Source: Dermatemys mawii
Taxonomy: Eukaryota; Chordata; Testudines; Dermatemydidae
Assembly: GCA_007922305.1 (NCBI GenBank)
Contig: ML677366.1
Location: forward strand, 10,760,823 to 10,824,822
DNA: 64,000 bases
Direction of reading: 5' to 3'
Both the position numbers and the translations under genes were made by a program. Shown here in pieces: positions 58,601 to 64,000 of this stretch. Under the pieces are notes generated by a model, which was given only the letters and a program-made list of their open reading frames with translations, was not told the origin of the DNA and ran no database searches. The first letter of the stretch is position 1, and each line of letters begins with the position of its first letter.

Positions 58601-59770
58601 CACATGCTGGGTAATAACATAAGAGAACTCCATGTTTCTAAAACTACATTGGCTCTTTTTTAAGAGAACTATTCACAGACCATCTGCAAGTGTAGTCAGC
58701 ATTCAAGTCATGCAAACAGACTGACTTTCTGGTGCCTTCTCCAATTCTTTCCTCCTTCAACTGGTGCTCTTTCCTCCAAGTTCCATAGAGATTGTCACCT
58801 CTTTCCTTTTAATTTTTTGTTATTGTGTCTTTTGTGCCAGTGTTTGCTGACTTGCTGAGAGCAGAGGTTACTAACACAGAGCCTACCCTACAAACATGAT
58901 CTTTACTGCAAGGCCATCATGCAATGGAATTTCAGTGGTGTTTTAGAGATGGTCCACTATGTCAGTGTGGGCAACTACAAACCATGTCATGTATTGGTGA
59001 GGACTGCAAAATGACAACTTACTGGAGGTCTTTGTGTCTTGAACATCATTGATAAGAGCGCTGTGGCTTGGCTTGACCGCATTGCATATGCCAAATAAAT
59101 AAATAAATAAATAAGAGTTCATAGTCCTTTAAGTATACTGGTCTTAGGAGCAGTCTCCAATTTCTTGTTTGTGTTATAACTGGCTGGGAGGATGGGAAGG
59201 AGAGTTGCTTCCAGCCTGTGGCTGCCTTCGTTCTGCTGGGTGGCTTCCTGTTGGTCCTCTATATTGCTCATAAACCTTGTTTCTTTTGATTCCTACATTA
59301 GGCCAGCTGATGCTTGAAGCTCTTTCTAAGTCCTTCTGGTCCTGGCCTTGCCCGATGTCTGGGAATGCTGACTGTCAGCCACTACTACACAGGTTTCTTC
59401 AGTTTTGTCTCCACCGCTGTCCTGGGTCTGTAGCTACTTCATATGATCTCTATCCCACTGATGCTTGGACAATTGCTACTCTTTGATCTGTTCCGCTTAA
59501 TTTCCCTTCCATCTTTGTTTGTAATGGCCTCCACAATGTAATATCGAAACTACACAAAATGGAAGGTTGTAAATATGAACAATGCAGAAAATCACTTTAT
59601 TCTTTATCCTTATACTTACGTATCTGCCAGTTGTCTGTATTAACTAAAGTTCATATGTGTGTGATCCACCAGTTTTATCTTCTTAATTAACTCTAAATAG
59701 GTGCCTGAAAAAGAACTTATCTTTGACAAGTGCATAGTTGTACCCCAATAAAGCATCAGTTATATTAATT
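55700..59770. other. Intergenic stretch right of the tandem array
   Basis: No exon, RNA gene or clear mobile element was recognised; frames are short and unremarkable. An (AAAT)n tract of about six units lies at 59092-59114. Confidence 0.45.
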
Positions 59771-59774
59771 GATC

Positions 59775-61430
59775 AGGCTATACCAGCTTCCTTTTCACCG
59801 CACCTGGACTCTGTGAGACCTCCTTTGTTCCCCCGCCTTTGAGGCCTGGCTGATGGCATCGGCGTTCACACTTAGCAGTACTTGCCAAAAAGTATGGCAA
59901 AGATTGTCCAGTGGCTGGATGGCTCATGCCAGAACCCATCCTTGACATCACAAAGATTGAACACTTTTGCCATGGATAAATGAGATAGTATGTCTCCAGT
60001 CATTAGTAATGGGTAGTGACTTCTTTTCAATGCTCTGTTAAGTGGTTTTGGGTCAATGCAGCTCCTCAGATTAGGTGAAGGTTTTCTCACCGCTGCCAGG
60101 TTGCTGATCCATTCTATGCTAGTTTCAACAGTTCTAATGATGCTTCTTCTTTACAGGCTTGCCAGTTCCCTTTTCAGTGGCTCTGCACAGTCTAGTGGAA
60201 CCAAGTATTTTGGTAGTCTCATGGGCTGCACATGGGTGTCTATTTCTAACTTAATCTTCCTGTCTAGATGTCTGTCTCCCTGAAACATGTCCTTAGAGTC
60301 TCTTAGACTGTTGGATGGGGATCATGGTGACCATTCTCCTTCCTCTCTCACACTGGGGGTATTCTGGTGTACTGTGATCAGATCCCTGGCTTGCACTCCT
60401 CTTCTGCCCTACAGTGGGTGGTACTGCTGTGTGTCTACTACTATAAAATCCAAATGATAATCTCTCTTGTTTTGGATTGTTTTTATTGACAGCCCAGTGG
60501 CCTCAGAGTAGTTTTATCACACATCCCCAGCATTTGGTCACATTGCTCCAGCCTAATATTGGTGCTTCTCAGTGTTGCTGGGATTACGATGTAATTGGAT
60601 CCATCTGGAATCAAACTGATCATTGTTCTGAAGGCACAGATCCAAATATGACAGTTGAAAGGCTGGCAGCCTTCTTTAACAGTGCCTGCACACTGAGAGG
60701 CTTTGGATCTGCTAGAGCTGCAGATATCCTCCTCTTCATTGGATGTCTCTACATCCTCAGTCACTTCATGTACTGCTGCTTTTTTCTTCCTAAGATAGCT
60801 GCGGCATTGGGATACAAAGTAGTTCTGTTTCCAACACCCTTTGCGTTGTTGCACATATGATGGGTATTTTTCTTTCTGCCTCTCGCATTGCTTTCCATGG
60901 CATATACATTGGACTATGATGCCTGCATTCTCGATCACTTTGCCTCTCGCCTATATACCTTGAGACTGTGTACTTCTTCCATACTAGTGATTGATGTTAT
61001 TTTGATCCTTTCCCCGGCAGTTCAGCTGCCCCTGCTATTTGGAGGCATTTCTCTAAGGTTAGATCTGTTTCTCTGAAGAATCTCTCCCACAAGTTGCAAT
61101 TACACGTCCCGCAAAAAAATTCTGTCTTTAATTAGGGAATCTTTAATGGTTGTAGAGTTACATGTGGATGGCAGAGTTCTCAGCTCTGTAGCGTAAATAT
61201 CTATTCCTCTTCTGCTTCTTGATTTTGGTTAAAAAAACAGTATCTCGCTGCACTTCAATTCTGTCAAGGATCACAGTACTCAGACAGCTTTATCAGCTGT
61301 TCTGGTGTTTCAGGCATATCTCCTGGCAACAGCATCTTACTCACTTCTCATCTTTCTCCTCGCATCATAAATGCTTTACCTTCATTTATCATCTTTATTT
61401 CCCATGCAGAAACTGTTTAAACGTTACTTA
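59775..61430 (-). mobile_element. Decayed Ty3/gypsy retrotransposon gag-pol remnant
   Basis: Read on the minus strand from 61.4 kb down, broken frames show a gag segment with an LRE-TDLTLEKCLQI-like motif (about 61.0-61.1 kb), a degenerate CCHC zinc-knuckle region (about 60.8-60.9 kb, two cysteines lost), and a reverse-transcriptase N-terminal part with LRSCIDPKPLNRALKRSHYP and DVKDGFWH (59.9-60.1 kb). Stops and frameshifts separate the parts, no LTRs are recognised, and the YxDD box region is not intact. It is an old non-functional copy in intergenic DNA. Confidence 0.75.
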
Positions 61431-61599
61431 GTTCTTAGCAAGATAAAGGCTATGATATATTTTTTATGCTCTAAATTTATTTAGTTTTAGTTTTATTTTG
61501 TATTGCATTTGACTGTTGGTTTTTTTAGGTAGTGTATAAATATTCTACACCCTAACCAAATTAAAGTGATTGAACAAATGCACAAAAAAGTGAGTTGAT

Positions 61600-61698
61600 G
61601 GGCCTGATTTACTACACTATCACACCAATGTTACTCTATTGGCTTCAGTGGAATTACTTCCAATTTACACCAGTGTAAATGAGGGAATAATCAGGCCC
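61600..61698. mobile_element. Short MITE with GGGCCTGATT termini
   Basis: GGGCCTGATT at the left and AATCAGGCCC at the right are perfect inverted repeats enclosing TTACACCAGTGTAAAT. A related sequence with ACACCAATGTAAATCAGGA lies near 4137-4220. Confidence 0.65.
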
Positions 61699-61699
61699 A

Positions 61700-63700
61700 T
61701 GGTGTAAACTTCTCCGTTCATTTTGAAACTTCTGTAAGAGAGACTCGTACTGTGCCTGGAAGTTTGATTATGTGGCCGAGATATTGCTCACTGTATTCAG
61801 GTGAGCCGTCCCACTGGAGATAGTGGCATGTGTAAGACAATCAGGATTTGTCTCAATAGCTTTAATTTCTCTTATGTGTAATTTTTGACAGTGGGCCAAA
61901 ACCAAAACTCAAGACCTGCATGTTCTTTAACTTGGGAGTTCAAGATTCACATCTGTTCTGAACATTCACAGAGTTTGGGAAGATGGGATTTGGAATTTGT
62001 TTTAGCCATTGTACAGTTTGAAAGCTCTTCTGGGCAGGGACTAAATTCTAGTCTAGACTAAGTTCAGTCTAGTTCAACAGGGCTCTGATCCTGAATGAAG
62101 CCTCTAAGCACTGCCACAGTATACATTAATAATAATAACAACAATAAAGTTCAAAGTAACATTTAGATCTGTGTTGGGATTCAGTTCCAGGTCTTTGGTA
62201 TATCCCATATCTAAATAAGACAAATACAAAAGCACACGAACTCACTAAGAATGTATATTTTTTAATAATATTTGTAAAATAAGGGAAATGACTTTTTTAT
62301 TTTTATGTTTTAACACTGAAAACCAAGACCATGCTAATATGGTGAATTTGCTAATATTTTTATTGTGTTCTTATTTGGAATTATAAACCTTTATAGCAAC
62401 AAGAAAGGCTTGGTTATCAAGAATAATCAGAAACATTCTCATCAGGCAAATGCTGTTGATGAACATGTGGTGGGGGGGTGGAAATCTTTCCCAGTCTGCT
62501 AAACCAAACTTCAGTGGTTTTGCAGTTTATTCAAAATGAAACTATTTAGCCTATGCAGCTCTGACTTTTCATATTCCCATTTTCAAGAAAAAAAAGCATT
62601 AGCAAATTAAAGTCATAAGGTATACCTGAACTGAAAAGAGGGCAAGAAGTTTTAGTGGACTTAATTCTCTTTACCAACTCCAGGGAGGAAAATCTAAGTG
62701 CTTAACTTGACAGTCACTGAATATCATAAATGGATATTATTTTGGCATCTGTGATCTAATGGATTGAGCTCAGGCCTGAGAGCTAAGACCTCTTGAGTTG
62801 TAACTTTAACCCACTAACTTCTTTGCTTCAGTTTCACATCTGTAAAATAAGTGCAATAGTACTTGTTTGCCAGCTGTTGTGAAGATTAGTTATGGGGCTG
62901 CCTCTTATGTTGAAGTCCCACTGATTTCTATAGGGATTATGTGATTTTAAAAAGTCCAGTGCTTTTAACAGCCTTGAGAATGTGAAGTTCTGTGTTATTG
63001 CTGAAGGCTGCCACATTCATATTAGCTACTGCTTTGCCATCTTCAAATACCATAAACAACAATAATACTGTCCTATATTCTGATCCTGCATTTTTTCAAC
63101 ACCTAAATCTGGTCCTCATTTCAGTGTGCAAGAAATTTAGGGGATGGATGAAGCCCTTCCTGGATGAAGTCTTATGATTTTGAAGCAATCTTAATTTTAA
63201 AACAAAGTTTGTTTTGTATGTTGAAACTATCTTTTATAATAAACCCCTGATTCTTTGAACAACAAATCCATTTCATTACCCAAAAAAACTTTTATTTCTA
63301 TTACACATAGGCAGTATTCTGCTGTTATTAGCAGATTGAGCATAAGTGCATATTAGACTTAAAATACTTTGTAAAGTAAATGCAATTTTTGTGTTTTCTC
63401 CAAAAGTAAACAAATATAAAAAGGACAGAGGGATGGTAGGACAAATTTTGGTTCATCTTTCTTGACAATATCGAGTGACAACACAAAGAGTGATATGAAG
63501 GTTGTACATGTCTCTTTACATGTGAAGAAATTGCTGCAATTTTGTTGCATAACTCTGAGATCATAAGTGATATACAATAAGTTGATGGGCAGTTTCTCAG
63601 AAACCCTATTAATATCTCTGAGCTACAGCTTGCAAAATGTAAGGACTGTGACTTGTATTAAATGATTTAGTTTTTATACAGTGTTGAAGTTTGTTGCCTT
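61700..63700. other. Intergenic stretch with a MIR-like fragment
   Basis: A MIR-type tail is visible at about 62740-62960 (TTCACATCTGTAAAATAAGT). Nothing else is supported. Confidence 0.45.
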
Positions 63701-63704
63701 TAGG

Positions 63705-63921
63705 CAGTTTTCAAACTGGGGGTCGAGACCCCTCAGAGAGTTGTGATTTTATTACATGGGGGCATTGTGATCGGTCATCCTCCACCCCAAACCCTGCTTT
63801 GCATCCAACATTTATAATGGTATTAAATATATTAAAAAGTGATTTTAATTTGGGGGAGGGGTTACACTCAGAGGCGTGCTATGTGAAAGGGGTCACCAAT
63901 ACAAAAGTTTGAGAACTGCTG
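63705..63921. mobile_element. hAT-type MITE
   Basis: Starts CAGTTTTCAAACTGGGGGTC, ends GTTTGAGAACTGCTG, with CTTTAGG repeated on both sides (offset by one base). Same family as 43793-44012 and 29859-30055. Confidence 0.85.
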
Positions 63922-64000
63922 CTTTAGGAGCTTGCAGAATTGAAAATGTGGGAAAACTGGAAAAATTGCCAAGGCTTTATGCATGTTCAGAAATGAAGCA

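Overview
The window is vertebrate nuclear DNA, most likely from a cryptodiran turtle. It has spliced exons, old CR1 LINE tails, many short hAT-type MITEs with 8-bp target duplications, and tRNA-derived SINEs of the turtle Cry type. There is no prokaryotic or organellar signal. Species is inferred from the repeats only.

One protein-coding gene is certain: the 5' part of CHD2 (chromodomain helicase DNA-binding protein 2) on the minus strand. Its promoter and 5'UTR lie near 35.3-35.8 kb and the start codon is at 34,910. Eight coding exons (34,910; 19.4-19.6; 14.2; 6.5; 4.6; 3.9; 2.9; 1.8 kb) join in frame into 358 codons plus 2 nt. They cover the acidic/serine-rich N-terminus, the basic/acidic linker and the first half of chromodomain 1. 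The gene runs off the left edge: the second half of chromodomain 1, chromodomain 2, the helicase and the DNA-binding domain are not here.

Upstream of CHD2, on the same strand, a CpG-rich promoter at 53.5-54.3 kb with CCAAT and YY1-like sites is followed by exon-like blocks with good splice sites (53.5, 50.8, 49.9, 45.6 kb) and a terminal block at 38.3-38.7 kb with a poly(A) signal. None has a convincing ORF. Position, strand, exon number and an ATGG-motif cluster in the last block fit the lncRNA CHASERR, known in mammals to lie just upstream of CHD2 and repress it in cis. I infer this is the turtle orthologue; transcription cannot be shown from sequence alone.

The right end (54.4-64 kb) holds a 55-bp tandem array next to the CHASERR-like promoter, a decayed Ty3/gypsy gag-pol remnant and otherwise ordinary intergenic DNA. 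Introns are peppered with MITEs, SINEs, CR1 and MIR-like fragments. Points worth a second look are the CHASERR-like exons, a frame-breaking cryptic exon in CHD2 intron 4, uORFs in the CHD2 leader (one ending a codon before the CHD2 ATG), and two snap-back SINE dimers each bounded by one target duplication.
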